Assembly: GCF_004122105.1 (NCBI RefSeq)
Contig: NZ_SBKN01000005.1
Location: forward strand, 230,043 to 294,042
From: Flavobacterium stagni
GTDB lineage: Bacteria; Bacteroidota; Bacteroidia; Flavobacteriales; Flavobacteriaceae
Direction: 5' to 3'
Length of the DNA: 64,000 nt
In this document: piece by piece, positions 33,497 through 42,320 of the stretch
How the letters are laid out: each line of letters starts with the position of its first letter
Numbering within the stretch: the stretch's first letter is position 1
Notes under the pieces: model-generated
What the model was told of the DNA's origin: nothing
The model's database searches: none
Seen by the model: the letters and a program-made list of their open reading frames with translations, nothing else
Translations under genes and position numbers: made by a program

Positions 33497-36448
33497 TTAG
33501 AAGTTAACATTACATCCTAAAACATACATTCTCGCTCTTGGATAAATGGTATTATCGATACCTCCATAAATCTCAGGATCAATTCCTTTGTATTTAGAGA
33601 TAACTAAAGCATTTTGAACACCTAAAGATAATTTAGCTGTAGTCGCCTTTCCGAATGGCTCTTTAAAGTTGTAACCCACAGAAATGTTGTCCAATTTGAT
33701 AAAAGAAGCATCTTTGATATAGTAATCAGAGAAATAACGGTTGTTTCCTTCATTAACAAATCCAGTGTCGAAGAAACTTGGGTTTATATTGTTCAATGGT
33801 GTAATTTGCTGAATTGAATTCGTCAAATAACCTAAAGATGATGAGATGTTATCATACATGTAGTTACCGATACTAGCTCTCCAAGCCATTGATAAATCCC
33901 AATTTTTATAGTTCATGTTTGACATTAAACCAAATGTAAAATCAGCATACGGTTTTTTGTAACGGTACATATCTTTGGAATTGATAATACCGTCATTGTT
34001 TCGGTCAACAAATACTCCTTCCAATGGTTTACCATCAGTTCCATACACTTGCTCATACACATAATAGGAGAATGGTGCATAACCTGTAGAATGAATTTGA
34101 ATAGTATTACCTACACCACCTGCAATTCCTCCAGTAAAAATACCGGGAGAATCTGTACCATCAGAGCTTGTTGCTGTAATTTTTCTGTATTGGTAATTAG
34201 TGTTAAAATTCAAATTCCATGTAAAGTTGTCCATTTTAACAACATCTGAATTCAAATTCAACTCAACACCTCTTACAACCATGTTACCAAAGTTTCTCGG
34301 TCCAGAGTTAGAAAGGTTTGCACCATCAGGATAAGGAACGCCTAAAGTCAATAAATCTCTTGACTCTTTGTTATAAAAATCCAAAGACCCTTTTACTTTT
34401 TTATACAATTCGAAATCAATACCTAAGTTGGTCGATTCAATAGTTTCCCATTTTACATTATTAGCATAGAATAATGGCGCTACTGGTACTACAACATTGG
34501 TACCAAATTGGTAATACGAACCAATTGCTGCTGTTAAATACTGTGGAATATACGAAAAGCTTGTTGGCATATTCTGTTGACCAACAATACCCCAACCTGC
34601 TCTTAATTTAAGATTGGTGATTGACTTACTATCCTTCATGAAAGATTCATTTGAAATATTCCAAGCAAAGGAAGCTCCAGGGAAAATCTCTGTACGTAAT
34701 GATTTATCGAAGTTATTCGAAATATCTTTACGAACATTAAAGCTCACTAAATAACGATTGTCATAACCAAAGTTAGCTCTACCAAAGTAAGATTCTAATT
34801 TTACGGCTGGATTTAACTTGTAATTATTTGAATTGATTACATTATTTGGATTTCTTGTTTCTCCTGAATAGAAGCTACTGTTTCTTGTTTCTTGGTAAGA
34901 GTGACCTGCTGTAACATCTACATTGAATTTACCAAAAGTTTTAGCATAATTCAAGTAAACATCCAATAAATCCGATGTATTCTCTCCTGATGAATATGAG
35001 TAGCTTCCTAAATTGTTTCCAGAATTAAAAAATCCATTGATACTTTGATTGCTTAATTCATTTCTACCTTCACCATAAGAACGGTCAACCCCTGCAATAG
35101 CGGTTAACTTTAATTCAGGCAAGAAGTGGAATTTGTAATCCGCTTGAATATTTGACAAGAAACGGTAAGATTTACCCGTGTTGTTTCTTTGGTACAATTT
35201 AGCCACAGGATTATCTGTCGCTAAGAAAATTGGTTGATTTGAAGCATCATACCACTCAAAATAACCCCCGTTAGCACCGTTTGAAGAATAGACAGATTGT
35301 GTTGGATCAAAATTAATCGCATCGCGAATAGCTCCTTCGTCCGCATAACGATTTTTGGTAATCGTCATATTCGTATTAATGGCAATTTTTAAATGGTCTT
35401 TAAAGAAAGACGGATTTAAACGCAAAGCCATGGTAGTTCTATCAAATTTTGAAGTTTCTAAGATACCTGGAATATACGAATGCCCGTAAGAAAATGAAGT
35501 TGGAAGTTTTCCAAATAATGCACCACGCATACTCACAAAATTATCCACGGTAACTGAATTCGAGAAAATCTCATCTTGCCAGTTGGTATTTGCAGTACCT
35601 AAACGCGCTACACGGTTAGGGTCAATATTGTACAAAGCAATATTCGCAGGATTTGATACAAATGCTCTAAATTGATCTGCAGAAGTGGTGTTGATTTTCT
35701 TAGCCAACGTATTTACTGTAAAAGTAGTGCTTGCGTTAACTTTGATCTCTCCTTTTGCACCTTTTTTAGTAGTAATCATAATTACCCCTCCAGAGGCACG
35801 ATTACCATAAATAGCTGTAGAAGCCGCGTCTTTCAACACAGAAATGGTTTCAATATCGTTAGGATTTACGGAATTAATCCCATTCGCAACAGGCACACCA
35901 TCTACAACCACCAAAGGATCATTGCTCGCAGTTAATGAAGATTCTCCACGAATACGAATAGTAGCACCCGCACCTGGCGAACCGCCTTGAGTAACTGTTA
36001 CACCCGCAGCACGACCGTTTAACAACCCTTCAACGGTAGAGTTATACCCTCTGTTGAATTCTTTGGTTGTTAAAACCTCTACTGCACCTGTAGCATCTTT
36101 TTTCTTAACAGAACCGTAACCTACTTGCACCACGACTTCTTGAAGCGTATTGGCTTCTTCTTCCATAGTGACAGTTACTGATTTCTGTCCGTCAAAAGTG
36201 ATGGTTTGGTTTTTGTAACCCACAAACGAAAAGACTAATTTGTCTCCTTTTTTAAGTTTGCCGATTTTAAAATTACCATCTAAATCTGTGGAAACTCCGG
36301 ACTGAGTGCCCTGAACTACCACATTTACTCCAGGAAGCGATTGCTTAGATTTAGCATCTACAACCTTCCCTTCCAATGTTGCTTGAGCCAATGCGGTTAA
36401 AGGCAACATGAGTAGAAAAAATAACAACTTGTTATAAATTGTTTTCAT
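33497..36448 (-). CDS. SusC/RagA-family TonB-dependent outer membrane transporter
   Basis: 983 residues. Signal peptide (about 1-21, LTALAQ), carboxypeptidase-regulatory-like domain (VVDAKSKQSLPGVNVVVQGT), then the plug beginning VVQVGYGSVKKKDATGAVEV with LNGRAAGVTV and IRIRGESSLTASNDPLVVVD, and a long barrel ending RARMYVLGCNVNF. It imports oligosaccharides with energy from TonB-ExbBD. Neighbouring SusD, SusE, amylases and a LacI-type regulator point to maltodextrins as substrate. No clean TAnnTTTG box is seen before its ATG. Confidence 0.96.
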   Translation of the reverse strand: MKTIYNKLLFFLLMLPLTALAQATLEGKVVDAKSKQSLPGVNVVVQGTQSGVSTDLDGNFKIGKLKKGDKLVFSFVGYKNQTITFDGQKSVTVTMEEEANTLQEVVVQVGYGSVKKKDATGAVEVLTTKEFNRGYNSTVEGLLNGRAAGVTVTQGGSPGAGATIRIRGESSLTASNDPLVVVDGVPVANGINSVNPNDIETISVLKDAASTAIYGNRASGGVIMITTKKGAKGEIKVNASTTFTVNTLAKKINTTSADQFRAFVSNPANIALYNIDPNRVARLGTANTNWQDEIFSNSVTVDNFVSMRGALFGKLPTSFSYGHSYIPGILETSKFDRTTMALRLNPSFFKDHLKIAINTNMTITKNRYADEGAIRDAINFDPTQSVYSSNGANGGYFEWYDASNQPIFLATDNPVAKLYQRNNTGKSYRFLSNIQADYKFHFLPELKLTAIAGVDRSYGEGRNELSNQSINGFFNSGNNLGSYSYSSGENTSDLLDVYLNYAKTFGKFNVDVTAGHSYQETRNSSFYSGETRNPNNVINSNNYKLNPAVKLESYFGRANFGYDNRYLVSFNVRKDISNNFDKSLRTEIFPGASFAWNISNESFMKDSKSITNLKLRAGWGIVGQQNMPTSFSYIPQYLTAAIGSYYQFGTNVVVPVAPLFYANNVKWETIESTNLGIDFELYKKVKGSLDFYNKESRDLLTLGVPYPDGANLSNSGPRNFGNMVVRGVELNLNSDVVKMDNFTWNLNFNTNYQYRKITATSSDGTDSPGIFTGGIAGGVGNTIQIHSTGYAPFSYYVYEQVYGTDGKPLEGVFVDRNNDGIINSKDMYRYKKPYADFTFGLMSNMNYKNWDLSMAWRASIGNYMYDNISSSLGYLTNSIQQITPLNNINPSFFDTGFVNEGNNRYFSDYYIKDASFIKLDNISVGYNFKEPFGKATTAKLSLGVQNALVISKYKGIDPEIYGGIDNTIYPRARMYVLGCNVNF

Positions 36449-36556
36449 ACATTTTGTTTAGGTTAATAATTTGTTTTTTGCTTGTACTTGCACTTCGAAG
36501 AGTTAAATTTATGATAATTTTTAGGATAAAAAAATGACACCCTATTATATACTATC

Positions 36557-36570
36557 CGAAAACGTTTTCG
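36557..36570. promoter_or_regulatory. LacI-type operator in the susC/regulator intergenic region
   Basis: CGAAAACGTTTTCG is a perfect 14-base palindrome with the central CG step typical of LacI/GalR operators. It lies 109 bases from the SusC start and 104 from the regulator start, between the divergent genes. The adjacent LacI-type protein is the obvious candidate ligand. Confidence 0.75.
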
Positions 36571-36612
36571 TGTTGAAAACTTTTGCAATACCCCATAAAA
36601 TTAGGAAGAAAA

Positions 36613-36643
36613 TTGACAGGTTAAAAAAATACCTCTACCTTTA
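36613..36643 (+). promoter_or_regulatory. Probable promoter of the LacI-type regulator
   Basis: TTG at 36613-36615, 20-base spacer, TACCTTTA at 36636-36643, one mismatch from TAnnTTTG. It ends 30 bases before ATG 36674. Confidence 0.4.
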
Positions 36644-36673
36644 TTGACAAATAAACATAACCGAAAAATTCGC

Positions 36674-37696
36674 ATGAAAAGAAAAGTAACGCTCAAGCAA
36701 ATTGCAAAAGAATTAGATGTATCCATTTCAACCGTTTCAAAATCGCTACGAGACAGTCCTGAAATTAGTGAAGATACCCGTCAAAAAGTGCAAGCATTTG
36801 CTAAGCTTTACAACTACAAACCCAACAATATTGCACTGAGTTTAAAAAACAAAAAGACCAAAACGATTTGCATCATTATTCCTGAAATTATACATCACTT
36901 TTTTGCCACGGTTATTAGTGGGGTCGAACATGTAGCTAACGAAAATGGCTACAATGTATTGGTCTGCTTATCCGACGAATCGTTTGATAAAGAAGTCATC
37001 AATATGGAAATGTTGGCTGGCGGAAGTATCGACGGCTTCATTATGTCTTTATCCAAAGAAACCCAACAAAAACGTGACTTTCACCACATCACAGAAGTCA
37101 TCAATCAAGGGATGCCCGTAGTGATGTTTGACCGTGTAACGAATGACATTTTATGCGATAAAGTAATTATAGACGACAACTTGGCGGCTTACAACGCCAC
37201 CCGTTTTTTCATTAATAAAGGCTATAAAAAAATTGCGCTAATTACTACTGTTGATTATGTAAGTGTAGGTAAATTACGCACCGATGGCTACACCAAAGCT
37301 ATGATGGATCACGACTTGAAAGTCGACCCCAATTTAATTTTAAAAATTGAAGACACCGACAACTTTGATGCCCAAATAGAAACCTTACTTCGGGATCAAA
37401 AACCGGAAGCTATTTTTGCTGTAAACGAAATTTTTGCCGTTACTGCTATCAAAATTGCTGGCAAATTAGGCCTTCAAATTCCAACTGACATTTCGATTAT
37501 CGGTTTCACCGACGGCATTATTTCAAAATATTCAACACCAAGCATTTCGACCGTGAGTCAGAACGGGGTGAAAATGGGTGAAAAAGCTGCAAAAATGCTC
37601 ATCGAACGCCTCGAAAATGAGGAAATGGAAATCGAAGAACATTATAAAACGGAAGTCATCGAAACGGAATTAGTTGAACGCGAGTCGACCCACTAA
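36674..37696 (+). CDS. LacI/GalR-family transcription regulator of the starch locus
   Basis: 340 residues. The N-terminal helix-turn-helix reads TLKQIAKELDVSISTVSK, followed by the hinge region YKPNNIALSLK and a periplasmic-binding-protein-like effector domain (ICIIIPEIIHHFF, GSIDGFIMSLSKE, VVMFDRV, IIGFTDGIISKYSTPSIST). Such regulators bind palindromic operators and release or activate on sugar binding. ATG 36674 is preferred to the in-frame TTG at 36644, which overlaps the promoter. It sits divergent to SusC and upstream of the sugar-processing genes, with operators on both sides, so autoregulation is likely. Confidence 0.93.
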   Translation: MKRKVTLKQIAKELDVSISTVSKSLRDSPEISEDTRQKVQAFAKLYNYKPNNIALSLKNKKTKTICIIIPEIIHHFFATVISGVEHVANENGYNVLVCLSDESFDKEVINMEMLAGGSIDGFIMSLSKETQQKRDFHHITEVINQGMPVVMFDRVTNDILCDKVIIDDNLAAYNATRFFINKGYKKIALITTVDYVSVGKLRTDGYTKAMMDHDLKVDPNLILKIEDTDNFDAQIETLLRDQKPEAIFAVNEIFAVTAIKIAGKLGLQIPTDISIIGFTDGIISKYSTPSISTVSQNGVKMGEKAAKMLIERLENEEMEIEEHYKTEVIETELVERESTH

Positions 37697-37715
37697 AAAT
37701 TGCTTTTTTATCAAC

Positions 37716-37729
37716 AAACAACGTTTTCG
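37716..37729. promoter_or_regulatory. Second, imperfect LacI-type operator before the MFS transporter
   Basis: AAACAACGTTTTCG keeps the centre and right half (AACGTTTTCG) of the perfect palindrome at 36557-36570; 11 of 14 bases match. It lies between the regulator stop and the transporter gene. Confidence 0.55.
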
Positions 37730-37809
37730 TAACCGATTTTTCTTAAAAAATGAAGGCTTAAAATTACGATTTTCAAAACTTTACTATATTTACAACATCA
37801 AAGCTTGGC

Positions 37810-37837
37810 TTGTACTTCGAAAATAAAGTAAGTTTTG
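37810..37837 (+). promoter_or_regulatory. Possible promoter of the MFS-pgmB-GH65 operon
   Basis: TTG at 37810-37812, 17-base spacer, AAGTTTTG at 37830-37837, one mismatch from TAnnTTTG. It lies about 80 bases downstream of the second operator and 49 bases before ATG 37887. Confidence 0.35.
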
Positions 37838-37886
37838 ATAAGCCTTCAACCGCTTATCGTAATAGTAATCAATACGTTATACGATA

Positions 37887-39233
37887 ATGGAAAAGCGTAC
37901 GTTAAGTTTCTGGGAAATCTGGAACATGAGTTTCGGTTTCTTGGGAATTCAGATGGGTTTTGCTTTGCAAAATGCCAATGCTAGCCGAATTTTACAAACC
38001 TTTGGTGCCGATGTCCATGAACTGTCATGGTTTTGGATAATTGCTCCCATGATGGGACTTATTGTCCAACCCATAATTGGTCATTTTAGTGATAAAACAT
38101 GGGGACGTTTTGGTCGACGCAAACCTTTCTTCTTAGCAGGCGCACTTCTTGCTTCCATCGGATTAGTACTCATGCCGCAAGCAGATATTTTTATCGCTTT
38201 CTTACCTGCTCTTTGGGTAGGTGCAGGAATGCTGATGATTATGGATGCATCCTTTAACATTGCTATGGAACCTTTCCGAGCCTTAGTGGGAGATTGTTTG
38301 CATACCAACCAACGCACTTTAGGATTTAGCGTTCAAACGGCTCTTATTGGATTAGGTGCTGTGATCGGATCGTGGTTACCTTGGGTACTTACCAATTGGT
38401 TTGATATAAATTCTGTTTCAGCTAGTGGTGTTCCCACAAGTTTAATCATTTCCTTTATTACCGGTGCTGTTATTTTAGTGGGATCCATTTTGGTCACACT
38501 TATTTCAACGAAAGAATATTCTCCAGAAGAATTGGCGCAATTTGATGATGAAAAAGCACACCAAGAAGCGATTGGCGATCAACAAGAATCTTCACTAAAA
38601 GATATCTTCACCGATTTCGCAAAAATGCCCCAAACCATGCGCCAACTGAGTTGGGTGCAATTTTTTTCCTGGTTTGGATTATTTGGTATGTGGGTTTTTA
38701 CAACGCCAGCCATTGCCGAACACGTGTATGGTCTTGACCCATCGGACACCAAAAATCCTATGTTTCAAGAGGCCGGAAATTGGGTCGGTATCATCTTCGG
38801 AGTATACAATCTTGTTTCCATGTTTTTTGCTTTTGCATTACCCGCCATTGCCAAAAAATATGGACGTAAAAAAACCCATGCCGTATCTCTTTTCATTGGC
38901 GGTATCGGATTGATTTCTATGTATTTTATCCACAGTAAAGAAATGCTTATTCTCTCCATGATTTTGGTCGGGATCGCTTGGGCTAGTATTCTAGCTATGC
39001 CTTACGCCATCCTTGCCGGTTCTATCCAACCCAAAAAAATGGGCGTGTATATGGGGATTTTCAATTTCTTTATCGTAATCCCACAAATTGTAAATGCATT
39101 AATTGGCGGACCTATTGTGAAGTATCTTTACGGAGAACATGCCATTTTTGCCATTGTTACCAGTGGGGTAAGTTTCATTATCGCCGCATTATTAGTCTCT
39201 AAAGTAAATGATGTCGACGACACCGTAAATTAA
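37887..39233 (+). CDS. MFS sugar transporter, SLC45/maltose-permease type
   Basis: 448 residues with about 12 membrane helices. SFGFLGIQMGFALQNANASRIL begins the chain (helix 1), followed by PMMGLIVQPIIGHFSDKTW and GRFGRRKPFFLAGA, the loop 2-3 signature of GPH/SLC45-like carriers and maltose MFS permeases. It is predicted to bring maltose or short maltodextrins across the inner membrane. The next two genes, pgmB and a GH65 phosphorylase, process exactly such a sugar in the cytoplasm. Four bases separate it from pgmB. Confidence 0.9.
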   Translation: MEKRTLSFWEIWNMSFGFLGIQMGFALQNANASRILQTFGADVHELSWFWIIAPMMGLIVQPIIGHFSDKTWGRFGRRKPFFLAGALLASIGLVLMPQADIFIAFLPALWVGAGMLMIMDASFNIAMEPFRALVGDCLHTNQRTLGFSVQTALIGLGAVIGSWLPWVLTNWFDINSVSASGVPTSLIISFITGAVILVGSILVTLISTKEYSPEELAQFDDEKAHQEAIGDQQESSLKDIFTDFAKMPQTMRQLSWVQFFSWFGLFGMWVFTTPAIAEHVYGLDPSDTKNPMFQEAGNWVGIIFGVYNLVSMFFAFALPAIAKKYGRKKTHAVSLFIGGIGLISMYFIHSKEMLILSMILVGIAWASILAMPYAILAGSIQPKKMGVYMGIFNFFIVIPQIVNALIGGPIVKYLYGEHAIFAIVTSGVSFIIAALLVSKVNDVDDTVN

Positions 39234-39237
39234 AATT

Positions 39238-39891
39238 ATGTCAAAAAAAGCCTTCATTTTCGATCTTGATGGCGTGATTGTAGATACCGCGAAATACCAT
39301 TTTCTCGCGTGGCAAAAACTCGCACAAGAACTCGGAATCGAATTTACCCCCGAACACAACGAGGAACTCAAAGGAGTGAGTCGTGTGCGTTCGCTCGAAA
39401 TTATTCTTGCCCTCGGTAATGTTACCGCTACTGATGCAGAAAAAGAGCAATGGCTCTACCAAAAAAATCAGGATTACCTAGCTTACATCGAAAATATGGA
39501 TGCCAGCGAAATCCTACCCGGTGTACTTCCAATTTTGGAATACATCAAAGCAAAAGGACAATGGATTGCCTTGGGTTCGGCCAGTAAAAATGCCCGACCC
39601 ATTTTGGAAAAAGTGAACATTATGCATTTATTCGATGCTATTGTCGACGGTAATGACGTGTCTAACGCCAAACCCGATCCCGAAGTTTTCGTTCGTGCTG
39701 CGCAATTATTGGGTGCAACCAACGAAAACGCTATCGTTTTTGAAGACAGTGTGGCCGGAATTCAAGCTGCTAACATTGCGCACATGACCAGTATTGGTAT
39801 TGGCGATGCTAAAATCTTGCATGAAGCCCAATTCAACTTTAACGATTTCACCTTTATAGAGCCGTCATTTATTGATTCGCTCTTGAATTAG
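39238..39891 (+). CDS. pgmB: Beta-phosphoglucomutase
   Basis: 217 residues of the HAD superfamily. FDLDGVIVDTAKYHFLAW has the nucleophile Asp9 and general acid Asp11, and the DTAKYH cap segment typical of beta-PGM; LKGVSR, LGSASKNARP and FEDSVAGIQAA complete the HAD motifs. It converts beta-D-glucose-1-phosphate, released by inverting GH65 maltose phosphorylase, into glucose-6-phosphate. The GH65 gene follows directly, which strongly supports this specificity over other HAD mutases. Confidence 0.95.
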   Translation: MSKKAFIFDLDGVIVDTAKYHFLAWQKLAQELGIEFTPEHNEELKGVSRVRSLEIILALGNVTATDAEKEQWLYQKNQDYLAYIENMDASEILPGVLPILEYIKAKGQWIALGSASKNARPILEKVNIMHLFDAIVDGNDVSNAKPDPEVFVRAAQLLGATNENAIVFEDSVAGIQAANIAHMTSIGIGDAKILHEAQFNFNDFTFIEPSFIDSLLN

Positions 39892-39942
39892 TAATTAAAT
39901 ACCCTAGCAAGGTTTCCCAAACCTTACATAAAAACCAATACA

Positions 39943-42243
39943 ATGAATCAGGATTATATTCAACCAGACAACTGGTGTATTATTGAAGAAGGATTTGATG
40001 CCGAACGAGTAAAATCTTCCGAAAGTTTGTTTAGTATCGGTAACGGTGCCATGGGGCAGCGTGCCAATTTTGAAGAACAGTATTCTGGAAATACCTTTCA
40101 AGGAAGTTATATTGCCGGAGTCTATTATCCCGATAAAACCAAAGTGGGTTGGTGGAAAAACGGTTATCCCGAATATTTTGCAAAAGTGTTAAATGCACCC
40201 AATTGGATCGGTATCAACATCGAAATTAATGGGGAAGAGCTTGACTTAGCAAAATGTACCCAAGTTTCCGATTTCCGTCGTGAACTTAACATGAAAGAAG
40301 GAATCTATACACGCTCATTTTCAGCTGTGCTCCAAAACGGAACGGAAATCGAAGTCAATGTTCGTCGATTCCTTTCCCTTGATTTGGATGAAGCCGGATT
40401 CATCAATTACCAAATCAAGCCTTTGAACAAAGACGCCGCTATCGTTTTCAAACCTTATTTGGATGCGGGCGTTCACAATGAAGATGCTAACTGGGAAGAA
40501 AAGTTCTGGGAACCCTTACAGGCTCAACATACCGACAACCGCGGATTTGTAACTGCACGTACATTCAAAACGCATTTTACAGCAACAACCTTCATGCACA
40601 ATACAATTGTGTTAGGCGGTTCTCCACAAACAATAACTCCTCAAGCTTCAAATTCAGAAGATCATGTGGCCTTTTCGTATGCCATTTCTTGTCCGCAAGG
40701 CCAAACGGCTGCCATCCAAAAAATTGGCGGGTATACCGTTTCCATGAATCATGAAAATACCCAACAAGCGGCTGAACAAGTAATTGATCAAGCATTAGCA
40801 CTAGGATTTGAAGCCTACGAAACCAAGCAAAAAGAAGCTTGGGCGCGCATTTGGGAAATGAGTGATATCACCATCGAGGGTGACGTGAAAGCCCAACAAG
40901 GGATTCGCTTCAACATTTTCCAATTGAATCAAACCTATCTGGGTAAAGATTCGCGTTTGAATATCGGACCTAAAGGATTTACCGGTGAAAAATATGGAGG
41001 TTCGACCTACTGGGATACCGAAGCTTATTGTATTCCTTTTTATATGGCGACCAAAGACCAACAAGTGGCGCGTAATTTATTAGCCTACCGTTATAACCAA
41101 CTCGACCGTGCCATCGAAAATGCAGGTAAATTGGGTTTCAAAAACGGAGCTGCCCTCTACCCTATGGTAACCATGAACGGAGAAGAATGCCACAACGAGT
41201 GGGAGATTACGTTTGAAGAAATTCACCGTAACGGTGCCATTGCTTTCGCCATTTTCAACTATTACCGTTTTACCGGCGACTACAGTTACATTCCTGAAAA
41301 AGGATTGGAAGTGCTTTTAGGCATCGCCCGCTTCTGGCACCAACGTGCGACCTTCTCTACCTACCGCAACCAATACGTGATTTTGGGAGTTACAGGTCCG
41401 AATGAATATGAAAACAACGTTAACAATAACTGGTATACCAACTACATTGCCAAATGGTGTATTGACTATGCCTTGGAACAAACCGACCGTGTAAAAGCGG
41501 AATACCCTGCAGACTACAGCCGTATCATGGCCAAAGTTCAATTGGGTGACGAAGAACGTGCTGCCATGCAAAAAGTAGCCGACAACATGTACTTCCCGTA
41601 TTCTGAAGAACACGGGGTGTATTTACAACAAGATGGTTTCTTAGACAAAGAACTCATCACCGTAGCCGACCTCGACAAGAGTCAGCGCCCTATCAACCAG
41701 AAATGGTCTTGGGACCGTATCTTGCGTTCGCCTTATATCAAACAAGCTGATACCCTTCAAGGTTTTTATTTCTTTGAGGATCATTTCTCAAAAGAAGATT
41801 TGGCGAAACATTTTGATTTCTACGAACCGTTTACTGTTCATGAAAGTTCGCTCTCTCCTTGCGTTCACTCCATTCAAGCCGCTGTTTTAGGTCGTATGGA
41901 ACAAGCCTATACGTTCTACTTGCGCACTTCACGTTTGGACTTAGACGATTACAACAAAGAAGTGGAAGAAGGGTTACACATTACTTCCATGGCTGGAACT
42001 TGGATGAGTATTGTAGAAGGATTTGGCGGTATGCGTGTGCGCGACAACGCCTTACATTTTGAACCGCGTATCCCGGCACAATGGGAAGCCTATTCGTTCA
42101 AAATCAATTTCAGAAATCAAATTTTGAAAGTGAGCATTGGTCAAAACGAAACCCAATTCGCATTAGAAGGAAACGAACCCATTCGCGTGTATGTCTTTGG
42201 AAAAGAAATACTCGTGGAACCCAATGGTTTAGTGACCGTATAA
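39943..42243 (+). CDS. GH65 glycoside phosphorylase, probable maltose phosphorylase
   Basis: 766 residues. N-terminal beta-sandwich (SLFSIGNGAMGQRANFEE), (alpha/alpha)6 barrel with KYGGSTYWDTEAYCIPFY, and VTGPNEYENNVNNNWY in which Glu488 is the general acid. A GH65 C-terminal domain follows (GLHITSMAGTW; FEPRIPAQWEAYSFKI). The family phosphorolyses alpha-glucosides with inversion to beta-glucose-1-phosphate; the neighbouring pgmB and starch locus favour maltose, though trehalose or kojibiose phosphorylases share this fold. No signal peptide, so cytoplasmic. A hairpin terminator follows the stop. Confidence 0.9.
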   Translation: MNQDYIQPDNWCIIEEGFDAERVKSSESLFSIGNGAMGQRANFEEQYSGNTFQGSYIAGVYYPDKTKVGWWKNGYPEYFAKVLNAPNWIGINIEINGEELDLAKCTQVSDFRRELNMKEGIYTRSFSAVLQNGTEIEVNVRRFLSLDLDEAGFINYQIKPLNKDAAIVFKPYLDAGVHNEDANWEEKFWEPLQAQHTDNRGFVTARTFKTHFTATTFMHNTIVLGGSPQTITPQASNSEDHVAFSYAISCPQGQTAAIQKIGGYTVSMNHENTQQAAEQVIDQALALGFEAYETKQKEAWARIWEMSDITIEGDVKAQQGIRFNIFQLNQTYLGKDSRLNIGPKGFTGEKYGGSTYWDTEAYCIPFYMATKDQQVARNLLAYRYNQLDRAIENAGKLGFKNGAALYPMVTMNGEECHNEWEITFEEIHRNGAIAFAIFNYYRFTGDYSYIPEKGLEVLLGIARFWHQRATFSTYRNQYVILGVTGPNEYENNVNNNWYTNYIAKWCIDYALEQTDRVKAEYPADYSRIMAKVQLGDEERAAMQKVADNMYFPYSEEHGVYLQQDGFLDKELITVADLDKSQRPINQKWSWDRILRSPYIKQADTLQGFYFFEDHFSKEDLAKHFDFYEPFTVHESSLSPCVHSIQAAVLGRMEQAYTFYLRTSRLDLDDYNKEVEEGLHITSMAGTWMSIVEGFGGMRVRDNALHFEPRIPAQWEAYSFKINFRNQILKVSIGQNETQFALEGNEPIRVYVFGKEILVEPNGLVTV

Positions 42244-42262
42244 TAAAGCACTCTAAAACAAA

Positions 42263-42300
42263 AAGTCGCAAAGTTTACCTGCTTTGCGACTTCTTATTTT
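42263..42300 (+). terminator. Terminator/attenuator after the GH65 gene
   Basis: AAGTCGCAAAG (42263-42273) and CTTTGCGACTT (42282-42292) form an 11-bp stem followed by CTTATTTTTT. The next GH13 gene starts 28 bases after the stem, so the hairpin may lower but not abolish downstream expression. Confidence 0.85.
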
Positions 42301-42320
42301 TTATACAAAAAAGAAAACAC

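Noticed and set aside
42081..42320. N-terminal extension of the GH13 gene into the GH65 gene
   Set aside because: The extra 80 codons read through a terminator and the end of GH65; ATG 42321 gives a signal peptide and normal domain start.
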